From positions 124,001-188,000 of the forward strand of contig NZ_QOKV01000006.1 in the NCBI RefSeq assembly GCF_008365405.1: a stretch of DNA of 64,000 bases. The letters are read 5' to 3'. Below are positions 34,303-42,434 of the stretch, in pieces. The stretch comes from Azospirillum brasilense. Its GTDB lineage: Bacteria; Pseudomonadota; Alphaproteobacteria; Azospirillales; Azospirillaceae. Each line of letters opens with the position of its first letter. Position 1 is the stretch's first letter. Below the pieces are notes generated by a model. That model made no database searches and was not told the DNA's origin. It saw only the letters and a list, made by a program, of their open reading frames with translations. Made by a program: the position numbers and the translations under genes.

Positions 34303-34617
34303 TCACGGCTTCCGCGTCGGCGTCAGGCGCAGCCAGGGCGCCCACACCTGCCGCATGGCGTCGCTCCACATCCGCATCGGCGCCGCCCACGGGGCCAGCC
34401 ACGGGGCCAGCATCGGGTTGGCGTTGGCGAAGGCCGGGTTGAGCAGCGGGTTGGCAGAGGCCAGCAGCGCCGGCCCCATCATCCCGCGCAGCGCGTCGAA
34501 GGACGGCGTGGCGGTGATCTGGATGGCGATCGTCTCGGCCCCGCGCTCCGGATCGTCCCGGTGCAGGATCTGGATGTCCAGGTTCGGCAGGGCGGCGGTC
34601 AGCTTGGTCTCTTCCAT
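34303..34617 (-). CDS. Hypothetical protein (104 aa)
   Basis: A 104-residue protein starting at ATG 34617 behind GGGAAG. The first half is polar (MEETKLTAALPNLDIQILHRDDPE). The second half contains an unusual Ala/Pro/Asn/Trp-rich stretch (LLNPAFANANPMLAPWLAPW), then MRMWSDAMRQVWAPWLRL, an amphipathic segment that could associate with membranes or with hydrophobic granules. No family assignment. It is divergent from the topoisomerase gene. Confidence 0.65.
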   Translation of the reverse strand: MEETKLTAALPNLDIQILHRDDPERGAETIAIQITATPSFDALRGMMGPALLASANPLLNPAFANANPMLAPWLAPWAAPMRMWSDAMRQVWAPWLRLTPTRKP

Positions 34618-34761
34618 CGTCATCTTCCCTTCGGTGCCGGCGGGCATCACGGCCGAAGCCATGGTCGCCGAACGGCGCGACCGCCGCAACCATGCAACCA
34701 AAACGCGGCGCCGATGTTTCCCGCAGGCAGCCGATGGGCTGGCAACCGATGGGATTCCAGC

Positions 34762-35883
34762 ATGGACGGACTGACGGTCACCGATCCCCGCCCCGACGCG
34801 GAAGAGGCCGCGGCCTGCGCCGGGCTGAGCTATGTCTGCGACGACGAGCCGGGCATCCGGCGGCGGCGCGCCGGCAAAGGCTTCTCCTATCGGTGGCCCG
34901 ACGGCACCCGGGTGACCGAGGAGGACACGCTGGAGCGCATCCGCAAGCTGGCGATCCCGCCGGCCTACCGCGGCGTCTGGATCTGCCCGGACCCGGACGG
35001 CCACCTCCAGGCCACCGGCCGTGACACGCGCGGGCGCAAGCAGTACCGCTACCATCCCCGCTGGACCGAGATGCGCGAAGGCACGAAGTTCGGGCGGATG
35101 CTCGACTTCTGCCACGCCCTGCCGGCCATCCGCCGTCAGGTGGACAACGACCTCGCCCGCCGCGGCCTGCCGCGGGAAAAGGTGTTGGCCGCCGTGGTCC
35201 GGCTGCTGGAAACCACGCTGATCCGCGTCGGCAACGAAAGCTACGCGCGGGAGAACAGCAGCTACGGCCTCACCACCCTACGCGACGACCACGCGGACAT
35301 CGAAGGGACGGAGATCCGCTTCACCTTCAAGGGCAAGTCCGGAAAGGAATGGAACGTCGCGCTGAAGGACCGCCGCCTTGCCCGCGTCGTCGGCGCCTGC
35401 CGCGACGTGCCGGGGGACGAGCTGTTCCAGTACATCGACCGCGACGGTCAGCGCCACGCGGTGAGTTCCGGCGACGTGAACGAGTATCTGCGCGCCGCCA
35501 CGGGACAGGACTTCACCGCCAAGGATTTCCGCACCTGGGCCGGCACCGTTCTGGCCGCCATGGCGCTGCGCGAGTTCGAGACCTTCGACAGCGCCGCCAA
35601 GGCCAAGCGCAACGTCACCCACGCCATCGAGCAGGTGGCCGCCCGGCTCGGCAACACCGCCAGCGTTTGCCGCAAGAGCTACGTCCATCCCGAGATTCTG
35701 GACGCCTATCTGGAGGGCAACCTGCTGGACTCCCTGACCCGCGAGGTGGAGACCGAGCTGCGCGAGGAGCTTTCCGAGTTGGAGGCCGAGGAAGCCGCCG
35801 TGCTGGCCTTCCTGCGCGGCCGGCTGGAGCGCGAACAGCGATCCCGCGCCAGCGAGAGCCGGCGGCGGCGGCGCGCGGCGTAG
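34762..35883 (+). CDS. DNA topoisomerase IB (poxvirus/bacterial type)
   Basis: A 373-residue type IB topoisomerase that relaxes supercoils by a reversible 3'-phosphotyrosine link. The N-terminal domain contains KGFSYRWPDGTRVTEEDTLERIRKLAIPPAYRGVWI, and the catalytic domain GNESYARENSSYGLTTLRD, FKGKSGKEWNV, KDFRTWAGTV and the active tyrosine in CRKSYVHPEILDAY. A basic tail (RRRRRAA) ends the protein. ATG 34762 starts the recognisable N-terminus; the open frame upstream overlaps the neighbouring gene's leader. It ends 3 bases before the convergent Rsm22-like gene. Confidence 0.93.
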   Translation: MDGLTVTDPRPDAEEAAACAGLSYVCDDEPGIRRRRAGKGFSYRWPDGTRVTEEDTLERIRKLAIPPAYRGVWICPDPDGHLQATGRDTRGRKQYRYHPRWTEMREGTKFGRMLDFCHALPAIRRQVDNDLARRGLPREKVLAAVVRLLETTLIRVGNESYARENSSYGLTTLRDDHADIEGTEIRFTFKGKSGKEWNVALKDRRLARVVGACRDVPGDELFQYIDRDGQRHAVSSGDVNEYLRAATGQDFTAKDFRTWAGTVLAAMALREFETFDSAAKAKRNVTHAIEQVAARLGNTASVCRKSYVHPEILDAYLEGNLLDSLTREVETELREELSELEAEEAAVLAFLRGRLEREQRSRASESRRRRRAA

Positions 35884-35886
35884 AGC

Positions 35887-36876
35887 CTATGCTTCCGGCT
35901 GGTCCTGGGCGGACAGGCCGTCGCCCCAGTCCAGCCGGCGGGCGGCCTTGAAGGCGGCGCCGTCGCGCTTGCCGAGAATCCGTTCCGTCCGGGCGCCGTC
36001 CCGGCCGCAGAGCTTGAAGCCGATCCGTCCGTTTCCGGCGTTCCAGGGCGGCGCGATGATGCGGGCGTCGGGGCCGGCGCCGGGCTGGCGGGAGGCGGCG
36101 AGGTAGACGAACTTCTCGTCCTCCCACGGCACCTCCGCCCCCTTGGCCATGCGGTGCAGGCGGGAACGGGCGACCCGGCGGGAAAAATGGCACCAGTCCG
36201 GTGCCGCCAACGGACAGGCGGCGCTGTGCACGCAGGGCGCCACCAGATGGGCGCCGGCGGCGACCAGCCTCTGCCGCGCCCGGACGATGCGCGCCCAGCC
36301 GGCGGGCGTGCCGGGCTCGACGATCAGCAGCGTCGCGGCGGTGAGCGACCACAGCCGGTCGACCAACCGGTCGCGCGCCGGCTCCGCCAACTCGTCCAAA
36401 ACGTAGGCCAGCGTCACCAGATCGCGCGGCTCCAGATCGGGCAGGTCACCCGTGGCGTCGCCGGCCCGCCATACGATCCGGGTGGGCGACGCCGCTTGCG
36501 ACAGCGTCTCGCCGACCGCGCGGATGGCCGGGCTGCCCTCGATCAGCAGGGCGTCGTCCAGGCTGGCCCAGCAGTCCGACGCCGCCCACAGCGCCGTCCC
36601 CGGTCCCGCCCCGACGTCCAGAGCGGTGACCGGCGCGAAATCGGGAAGCGCCTCGGCCACCGCGTCCATGCTGGACCGCACGGCGGCGAAGGTGGCCGGC
36701 AGGCGGGTCGCGAGATAGGCCCGCGCCGCCAGATCGTCCGACAGGTGGAAGCGCCCGTCCCGCACCTCCGCCCGGTAGCGTTGGGAGAGGCGGTCCGCCG
36801 CGCGCTTAAGGTCGGACAGGGCGATGCCGTCGAGCGCGCGGTCCACCGCGTGGCGGAGCGAAATGGGGAGTTCCAT
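35887..36876 (-). CDS. Rsm22/METTL17-family ribosome-assembly methyltransferase-like protein
   Basis: A 329-residue protein with a SAM-type Rossmann fold (LDVGAGPGTALWA at 86-98; VTLAYVLDEL; LLIVEPGTPAGW) of the Rsm22 family, whose mitochondrial members bind the small ribosomal subunit. Four cysteines, Cys215 (APCVH), Cys221 (AACPL), Cys229 (DWCHF) and Cys290 (KLCGRDG), match the positions reported to hold a 4Fe-4S cluster in METTL17. It probably takes part in 30S maturation or 16S rRNA modification; the substrate in bacteria is not established. Confidence 0.88.
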   Translation of the reverse strand: MELPISLRHAVDRALDGIALSDLKRAADRLSQRYRAEVRDGRFHLSDDLAARAYLATRLPATFAAVRSSMDAVAEALPDFAPVTALDVGAGPGTALWAASDCWASLDDALLIEGSPAIRAVGETLSQAASPTRIVWRAGDATGDLPDLEPRDLVTLAYVLDELAEPARDRLVDRLWSLTAATLLIVEPGTPAGWARIVRARQRLVAAGAHLVAPCVHSAACPLAAPDWCHFSRRVARSRLHRMAKGAEVPWEDEKFVYLAASRQPGAGPDARIIAPPWNAGNGRIGFKLCGRDGARTERILGKRDGAAFKAARRLDWGDGLSAQDQPEA

Positions 36877-36964
36877 GGGTCCGAAAAAGTGCAGGCGTGG
36901 TCGTCGTCCAGCCTGTTAGCACGCCGCCCGCCCCGGGCAAACGGACAAAACAGGGAACGGGCGG

Positions 36965-38968
36965 CTACGCCCGCACCTGCCGCAGGAAGTCGTCGACCGC
37001 GCCGTTCAGGGTGCCGGCCAGCTCCGACAGGCGGTCGGCGGCCCCCATCATGGCGTCGGCGGAACGCCCGGTGTCCACCGCCACCCGGCTGACGTCGCCG
37101 ATGTTGGACGACACGTCGGTGTTCATGCACTCCACGATGCGCACGTTGTGGGTGATCTCCGAGGTCGCCTGGCGCTGCTGCTCGACCGCCGCGGCGATGC
37201 CGGACACGCTTTCGCCGATGACGGCGATGGTCGAGCCGATGCGGGCGATGGCCTCCACCACCCCCATCGTCGATTGCTGGATGCCGTGGACCAGCGTGGC
37301 GATCTCCTCCGTCGAGGAGGCGGTCTGGGAGGCGAGCGCCTTCACCTCGGTGGCGACGACGGCGAAGCCCTTGCCGGCGTCGCCGGCCCGCGCCGCCTCG
37401 ATGCTGGCGTTGAGCGCCAGGAGGTTGGTCTGCTGGGCGATGGCCGTGATGATGGCGACCACCTCCCCGATCTTCTGGGCGGAGTCCGACAGGCCCTTGG
37501 TCAGGCCGTCGGCGCGCCGGGATTCGGCGATGGCGTCCTCCGCCACGTTGCGCGACTGGGCAATCTGATGCCCGATCCCATCAATGGAGGCGGAGAGCTG
37601 TTCGCTGGCCGAGGCCACGGCGCCGACATTGCTGGTCGCCGTGCCGGCGGCGTCCGCGGCGGCGCGGGTGCGCTGTGCGGTGTCCGACGCCATGCCGGCC
37701 ACGGCACGGGCGGAGCCGGTGACCTCCGCCGCCGCCACGGACAGCGACCCCGCCACCGCCTGCACGCTGCGTTCCAACCCGTCCGCCAGCGTCGCCATCA
37801 GGGCGCGGCGTTCCTCCTCCGCCCGCCGTTCCTGGTCGCGGCGGGTCTCCTCTGCGCGCTGGCGGGCGTCGAGCGCGTCGCGGAAGGCCTCGACCGCACC
37901 GTGGATGTCGGCGATCTCGCGCAGCGGGGAGGGGCGCAAGGGCACAGCGCTATCGCCACGGGCCAACGCCTGGAGCGCTTGGCTGGCGTCGCGGACCGGC
38001 TGCATGATGAAGCGGTAGCCCAACAGCATGTTCAGGCCGCCGATCAGCCCGATCACCAGGAAGGCGCCCAGCGCGATCAGCGTCAGCCGGTCGAGCACCG
38101 CGGTCAGAGCCGCAGCGCCCTCCTGGCTGCGCGCGGTCACCGCGTCGGAGGCGGCGTTCATCCCCTGCACCAGCCCGTCGACCAGCGTCCGGACCTCCTG
38201 GTTGTGGGCGTGGGCGTCGGTGGTCAGGCGCAGCGTTTCGGTGCGCTGCGCGAAGGCCTCGTCGAGTGCGGCGAAGGACGCGATGTCGTCGGCAACACTC
38301 TCGAACTCGTCGGCGGCCGGCAGATGCCGGCGCAGCTCCATGGCCTTGGCCATGTGCTCGCGAAACTGGCGCAGGTCGTTGCCGACCGCCGGCGGGTAGA
38401 GCTGGGACGGCAGGCGGGTCAGCAGGAACTTGGCGTCGCGGATCGTCGAGAAGAGCGTGGCGAGCGCCTGCTCGTCCGCCGGTTGCGTCGTCGCGCGCAT
38501 CGCCGCCGACAGGCCACGGGCGATGTCGCCCGACAGGCTTTCCGCGCGGCTGATGTTGAAGCCGAATTTCTTGTCCAGCGCGTCGACCTTGGCGCCGATG
38601 GCCGCGGCCTCCCGGCTGGCCTCAACCGCCTTGGCGACGGTCTGCGCGATCTCCGGCGCGGCGTTGGCCGACATCCGCGCGGCGTGGGCGTCCAGGCTGG
38701 TCAGCGCGTCGCCGCGCGTCGCCTCGTCCCCGCTGGCGATCACCGCCTCGCCCAGCTTGGCGAGCCGTTCGGCCTCCAGCGCGATCCTCTGGTTCTCGGC
38801 CACCCGCTGCGCCAGCTCGGCGTTGCCGTCGGCGATCCGCGTCGCTTCCATGGCGGTCATGCCGCCGAACACCGCCAGGGCGGCCACCACGACGCCTGCT
38901 ATCAGGCAATCCACCACAACGACTTGAAAGGTCGAGCGTTTCGCCCGCTCACCAGCACCGGCTACCAT
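36965..38968 (-). CDS. Methyl-accepting chemotaxis protein
   Basis: A 667-residue transmembrane chemoreceptor. TM1 ([21 protein letters not shown], about 15-40) and TM2 ([23 protein letters not shown], about 290-315) enclose a helical periplasmic domain of about 250 residues with no motif I can name. A HAMP domain follows ([16 protein letters not shown]), then a signalling domain with the hairpin tip [34 protein letters not shown]. No C-terminal CheR-docking pentapeptide is visible; the protein ends DDFLRQVRA. The ligand is unknown. It lies downstream of the lytic transglycosylase, separated by a terminator. Confidence 0.93.
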   Translation of the reverse strand: MVAGAGERAKRSTFQVVVVDCLIAGVVVAALAVFGGMTAMEATRIADGNAELAQRVAENQRIALEAERLAKLGEAVIASGDEATRGDALTSLDAHAARMSANAAPEIAQTVAKAVEASREAAAIGAKVDALDKKFGFNISRAESLSGDIARGLSAAMRATTQPADEQALATLFSTIRDAKFLLTRLPSQLYPPAVGNDLRQFREHMAKAMELRRHLPAADEFESVADDIASFAALDEAFAQRTETLRLTTDAHAHNQEVRTLVDGLVQGMNAASDAVTARSQEGAAALTAVLDRLTLIALGAFLVIGLIGGLNMLLGYRFIMQPVRDASQALQALARGDSAVPLRPSPLREIADIHGAVEAFRDALDARQRAEETRRDQERRAEEERRALMATLADGLERSVQAVAGSLSVAAAEVTGSARAVAGMASDTAQRTRAAADAAGTATSNVGAVASASEQLSASIDGIGHQIAQSRNVAEDAIAESRRADGLTKGLSDSAQKIGEVVAIITAIAQQTNLLALNASIEAARAGDAGKGFAVVATEVKALASQTASSTEEIATLVHGIQQSTMGVVEAIARIGSTIAVIGESVSGIAAAVEQQRQATSEITHNVRIVECMNTDVSSNIGDVSRVAVDTGRSADAMMGAADRLSELAGTLNGAVDDFLRQVRA

Positions 38969-39096
38969 CTCCGCACCTCATCTGCAGCGTTCCCCCGAAC
39001 TCTTCGTTCTTCCGGATGGGCCGCGCGGGGCGGTTCCTCCGGGGCTTTATTGTTCGAGTACCTATATGCTCGGGGACGCGGGGATGAGGCTATTGT

Positions 39097-39138
39097 GGAA
39101 AACCGAAGACGGCGCCCGACCGTCCGGTGGCGCCGTCT
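39097..39138 (-). terminator. Intrinsic terminator after the lytic transglycosylase gene
   Basis: AGACGGCGCC (39107-39116) is the exact complement of GGCGCCGTCT (39129-39138), with a 12-base loop. Reading leftwards the stem is followed by TCGGTTTTCC. It lies 42 bases after the transglycosylase stop codon and separates that gene from the chemoreceptor gene. Confidence 0.7.
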
Positions 39139-39180
39139 CTGGTTGTTGCCGATGCTGAAAAACGGGAGCGGACGAGGCCG

Positions 39181-40260
39181 TTACAGGCCCGCGCCTTCCC
39201 CTCCGGCCAGGGCGACGCAGACGCGGTCGCGGCCCTCCAGGCTGCCGCAGCCGCCGCTGCGCTGGGACACGAAGCGGATGACCACCCGTTCCCCCTTGCC
39301 GACCGCGTGGGGCGGCAGCATCGCCTCGGCGACCAGGGTTTCCACCGTGCGCGACGGCGTCCGTCCTGAGCGGGCAGCGACCGGCGCATCCCGGTCGGTG
39401 GCGGCGACGAATTCCGTGGGCGGGCGGACGTCGCCGCGACCCATGGGCTCCACCACCAGAGGCGCCGGGCGTGGCTCCAGAGCGGCCACGGCGACCGGCG
39501 CCGGGGTGACCGGGGTTTGCGGCACCGGCGCCACTGGTTCCGGGACCACCGCGGCGACGGCGACCGGTTCCGGAGCCGCCGGCTTGACGGCGGGCTTGGC
39601 GGCCACCGCCGCAGACTGCGTCGCGGGGGCGCTCGCCGGAACGATGGCGACCTCGATCGCGCTTGCGCCCGCCGCCTGCGACGGCTCGCGCGGCGCCACG
39701 CCGCGCAGGTTCGGCGTCAAGGCCGCGATGTACATCCGGGTTTCCCGCGGCAGCCTCTGCTTGCCCGCAAGGTGCGAGGCGTAGCAGGCCGGGCCGCAAT
39801 TGTAGGCGGCGAGGAAGCCCGGCGCGCCGAACAGGTCGTACATCTCGCGCAGATAGGCGGTGCCGGCCAGGATGTTGTCGCGCGGGTCCGACGGATCGGA
39901 GCCCAGCCCGTATTGCGTGCGCATCATGTCGTAGGTGCCGGGCATCACCTGCATCAGCCCGATGGCGCCGGCATGGCTGGTGATGGTGCGGCCGTTCACG
40001 ACGGAACGCCCGCCGCTCTCGCGCATCATCACGGCCCTGATCCACTTCTCCGGCACGTCGAACCGCTCCGACGCCTCGCGCATGTGGGGGACCCAGCGGC
40101 CAAGCGGGTCGTTCGGATCAATCGGGACGACGGCCACCTCCGGGGCCTTGACGGCAAGCTCCGCCGTTTCCGGAGCGTTCGAGGCGCAACCCGCCAAGCC
40201 GAGGGCGAGAATCAGGGCGGCACCGGCGGTGCGAGCCGCGGTGAAGTCACGATAAGCCAC
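39181..40260 (-). CDS. Lytic transglycosylase (SLT domain) lipoprotein
   Basis: About 359 residues. The signal ends in lipobox LAGC (Cys25), so the protein is probably anchored in the outer membrane. The SLT domain (residues about 55-185) has catalytic Glu81 (MMRESGG), HAGAIGLMQVMPGTY and LAAYNCGP, and would cleave peptidoglycan between MurNAc and GlcNAc. The remaining 170 residues are an Ala/Pro/Val-rich, low-complexity tail with repeated VAAVVPEPVAPVP-like units and a final Cys pair. No ATG is available; GTG 40260 (used here) or TTG 40287 are the possible starts. Confidence 0.85.
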   Translation of the reverse strand: MAYRDFTAARTAGAALILALGLAGCASNAPETAELAVKAPEVAVVPIDPNDPLGRWVPHMREASERFDVPEKWIRAVMMRESGGRSVVNGRTITSHAGAIGLMQVMPGTYDMMRTQYGLGSDPSDPRDNILAGTAYLREMYDLFGAPGFLAAYNCGPACYASHLAGKQRLPRETRMYIAALTPNLRGVAPREPSQAAGASAIEVAIVPASAPATQSAAVAAKPAVKPAAPEPVAVAAVVPEPVAPVPQTPVTPAPVAVAALEPRPAPLVVEPMGRGDVRPPTEFVAATDRDAPVAARSGRTPSRTVETLVAEAMLPPHAVGKGERVVIRFVSQRSGGCGSLEGRDRVCVALAGGEGAGL

Positions 40261-40601
40261 GAGGAGGGGTCCGTGCTGATTGCACAAAGATCGAAAGCGT
40301 TACCCTCTCTTTGCGATGTAATGGTGCCCGCTGTCAAGCAACAAGGCGGGTGTAATGTCCTGATTCCACGGCCTTTCCCTTTTTCATAGCCCATTGGAAT
40401 GGTTTTCAGGCAAATGCTGTTCATCCGTATTGGCCCTTTTTCTGTCCCAATCGACACTGTGGCGGTCTTTGGCGATGCAGGCGAGAGACCTATTCCTGTC
40501 ACGCCCTGAACTTGCAGGGCTGACTTCCGCCGCCCCGCAACCACTTGACTTTTCAGAGACCATTCCATATTGAATGAACGTTCATTTATAGCCACGAATC
40601 G
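40261..40601. other. 341-bp intergenic region between divergent transglycosylase and tetR genes
   Basis: No gene-like ORF is convincing here. The right end holds the tetR promoter and operator (40545-40586). The left end must hold the transglycosylase promoter, which I could not pin down. The middle (40330-40540) shows no hairpin or repeat that I can support. Confidence 0.55.
40545..40586 (+). promoter_or_regulatory. Promoter and palindromic TetR operator for the tetR-efflux operon
   Basis: TTGACT (40545-40550) and TATTGA (40568-40573), 17 bases apart, form a plausible -35/-10. Overlapping the end of the -10 is a perfect 14-base palindrome, AATGAACGTTCATT (40573-40586), 15 bases before the tetR start codon. 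The site is typical of TetR/AcrR operators and implies autorepression together with control of the downstream pump genes. Confidence 0.65.
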
Positions 40602-41261
40602 ATGCCGGACAGCTCTCCCCTTCCCCCGTCGCGCCGGTCCCGGCGCAAGGAGGCCCGCCCCGCCGAGGTGATCGAGGCGGCGCGCGACCTGTTCATCTCG
40701 CGCGGATTTGCCGCAACCAAGCTGGAGCATGTCGCCCGCCGGGCCGGAGTCAGCGTCGGGCTGCCCTACCTCTATTTCGAGAACAAGGAAGGACTGTTCA
40801 AAGAAGTCGTCCGTCAGTCCATCCTGCCGCAGTTCCAGATGGGCGAAGACCTGCTGGACAGCTTCACCGGCAGCAGCGAGGAGTTCCTGCGCATCCTGAC
40901 CCGCGGCTTCTGGGAGATGGAGCAGAGTCCCAACGCCGGGCTGTCGAAGCTGGTCATCGCCGAAGCGCAGAACTTCCCCGACCTCGCCCGCTTCTACATG
41001 GAGGAGGTCGTCCTGCGCGGCCGCCGCTTCTTCGCGCGCATCCTGCGCCGCGGCATCGAGCGCGGAGAATTCCGGCCCGTCGACGTGGAGCAGATGGCCC
41101 GCGTCATCGCCGCCCCGCTCAGCATGCTGTCGCTGTGGAACCACTCGCTGCGCCCCTTCGAGCCGGACCCCGCCGCGGCCTCCGCCGAATCCTACCTCGA
41201 CGCCTATCTCGACCTCGTCCTCAACGGGCTGAGGGTCGACCCCAAGGACCGCATCCCATGA
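40602..41261 (+). CDS. TetR/AcrR family transcriptional repressor
   Basis: A 219-residue regulator. The N-terminal HTH (residues about 20-66) reads EVIEAARDLFISRGFAATKLEHVARRAGVSVGLPYLYFENKEGLF, the classic TetR DNA-binding pattern. The rest is helical and would bind an inducer. It is the first gene of a three-gene operon; its stop overlaps the ATG of the membrane-fusion protein gene (ATGA). The palindrome at 40573-40586 is its probable operator. By analogy with AcrR-type systems, binding of a toxic compound would release repression of the pump. Confidence 0.93.
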   Translation: MPDSSPLPPSRRSRRKEARPAEVIEAARDLFISRGFAATKLEHVARRAGVSVGLPYLYFENKEGLFKEVVRQSILPQFQMGEDLLDSFTGSSEEFLRILTRGFWEMEQSPNAGLSKLVIAEAQNFPDLARFYMEEVVLRGRRFFARILRRGIERGEFRPVDVEQMARVIAAPLSMLSLWNHSLRPFEPDPAAASAESYLDAYLDLVLNGLRVDPKDRIP

Positions 41262-42418
41262 TCGACGCCGCCCGTTCCGATGGTTCCGCCGCCAAGCCGC
41301 GACGCCTCCTCCTGCTGCCCCTGCTGATCGTCGGGGCGCTGGCCGCGGGTGGTGTCGCGTGGAAGACCATGGGCCACACGGACGCGGTGCCTCCCGCCGC
41401 GGCCAGCCTGCCCCCGGCGGAACGGGCGGTGGAGCTGTCGCCCGTCGAGCTGACCCGCATGGCGCCGCGCCGCCTGACCGAACTGGTGCGGCTCAGCGGC
41501 TCCGTGAAGCCGATGGAGCAGTCCATGGTGAAGTCGGAGGTCGCCGCCCGCCTGGTCGAGGTGCCGGTGCGCGAGGGCCAAGCCGTCCGGAAGGGCGAGG
41601 TTCTGGCCCGCTTCGACACGCTGGAGCTTCAGGCCAAGCTGGACGAGAAGCTGAGCAATCTGGAGGGCGCCAAGGCGCAGCTCGTCCTGGCGGACAAGAC
41701 GCGCGCCAAGAATCTGGCGCTGCGCCAGAAGGACATCGTGTCCGAAACCAACATGGACCAGGCGCAGAGCACTTTCCGCTTCCAGCAGGCCGCCGTCGCG
41801 GCGCTGGAGGCCCAGGTGGACCTCGCCCGCAAGGCGCTGCGCGACGCGGTGGTGGCGAGCCCCATCGACGGAACGGTGGCCGAACGGGCGGTCAACCCCG
41901 GCGAGACGCTGGCCATCAACGCCAAGATGTTCTCCGTCGTCGATCTCAGCCGCGTCGAGGTCGAGGCGGCGGTGCCCGCCGACGACGTGGCCCGGCTGAA
42001 GCCCGGGCAGACCGTGCGGCTGCGCGTCGAGGGCTTCGGCGAGCGGGACTTCGTCGGCCGGATCGCCCGCATCAACCCGATGGCCCGCGCCGGCACCCGC
42101 GCCATCCCCGTCTACATCGTCCTGGACAACGCCGACGGCAGTTTGCGCGGCGGCATGTTCGCTGCGGGCGACGCCGTCGTGGACGAGGTGGAGGGCGCCT
42201 TCGCCCTGCCCCCGGCCGCCGTCCGCCACGACCAGGACGGCGACTTCGTGCTGGTCGTCTCCGGGGGACGGGTGGAGCGCCGCAAGGTCGAGGTGCTCGG
42301 CACCTGGGCGCGCGGCGACCTCGTGCAGGTGCGCGGGCTGGCCGACGGCGATCTGGCGGTGACCGCCCCCCTGCCCGGCCTGACCGCCGGGCGGGCCGTC
42401 ACGGTCGTGGGTTCGTAA
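41258..42418 (+). CDS. RND efflux periplasmic adaptor (membrane-fusion) protein
   Basis: A 386-residue HlyD/AcrA-type adaptor. N-terminal hydrophobic anchor LLLLPLLIVGALAAGGVAW; lipoyl half-motif VKSEVAARLVEVPVREGQAVRKGEVLARFD; alpha-hairpin (about 140-210); second lipoyl half VVASPIDGTVAERAVNPGETLA; beta-barrel and membrane-proximal domains to the end. No lipobox cysteine, so it is anchored by its N-terminal helix. It would link the RND pump encoded next to an outer-membrane channel; no TolC-like gene is in the window. Confidence 0.92.
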   Translation: MIDAARSDGSAAKPRRLLLLPLLIVGALAAGGVAWKTMGHTDAVPPAAASLPPAERAVELSPVELTRMAPRRLTELVRLSGSVKPMEQSMVKSEVAARLVEVPVREGQAVRKGEVLARFDTLELQAKLDEKLSNLEGAKAQLVLADKTRAKNLALRQKDIVSETNMDQAQSTFRFQQAAVAALEAQVDLARKALRDAVVASPIDGTVAERAVNPGETLAINAKMFSVVDLSRVEVEAAVPADDVARLKPGQTVRLRVEGFGERDFVGRIARINPMARAGTRAIPVYIVLDNADGSLRGGMFAAGDAVVDEVEGAFALPPAAVRHDQDGDFVLVVSGGRVERRKVEVLGTWARGDLVQVRGLADGDLAVTAPLPGLTAGRAVTVVGS

Positions 42419-42434
42419 GGGAGCGGGCCGCGCC

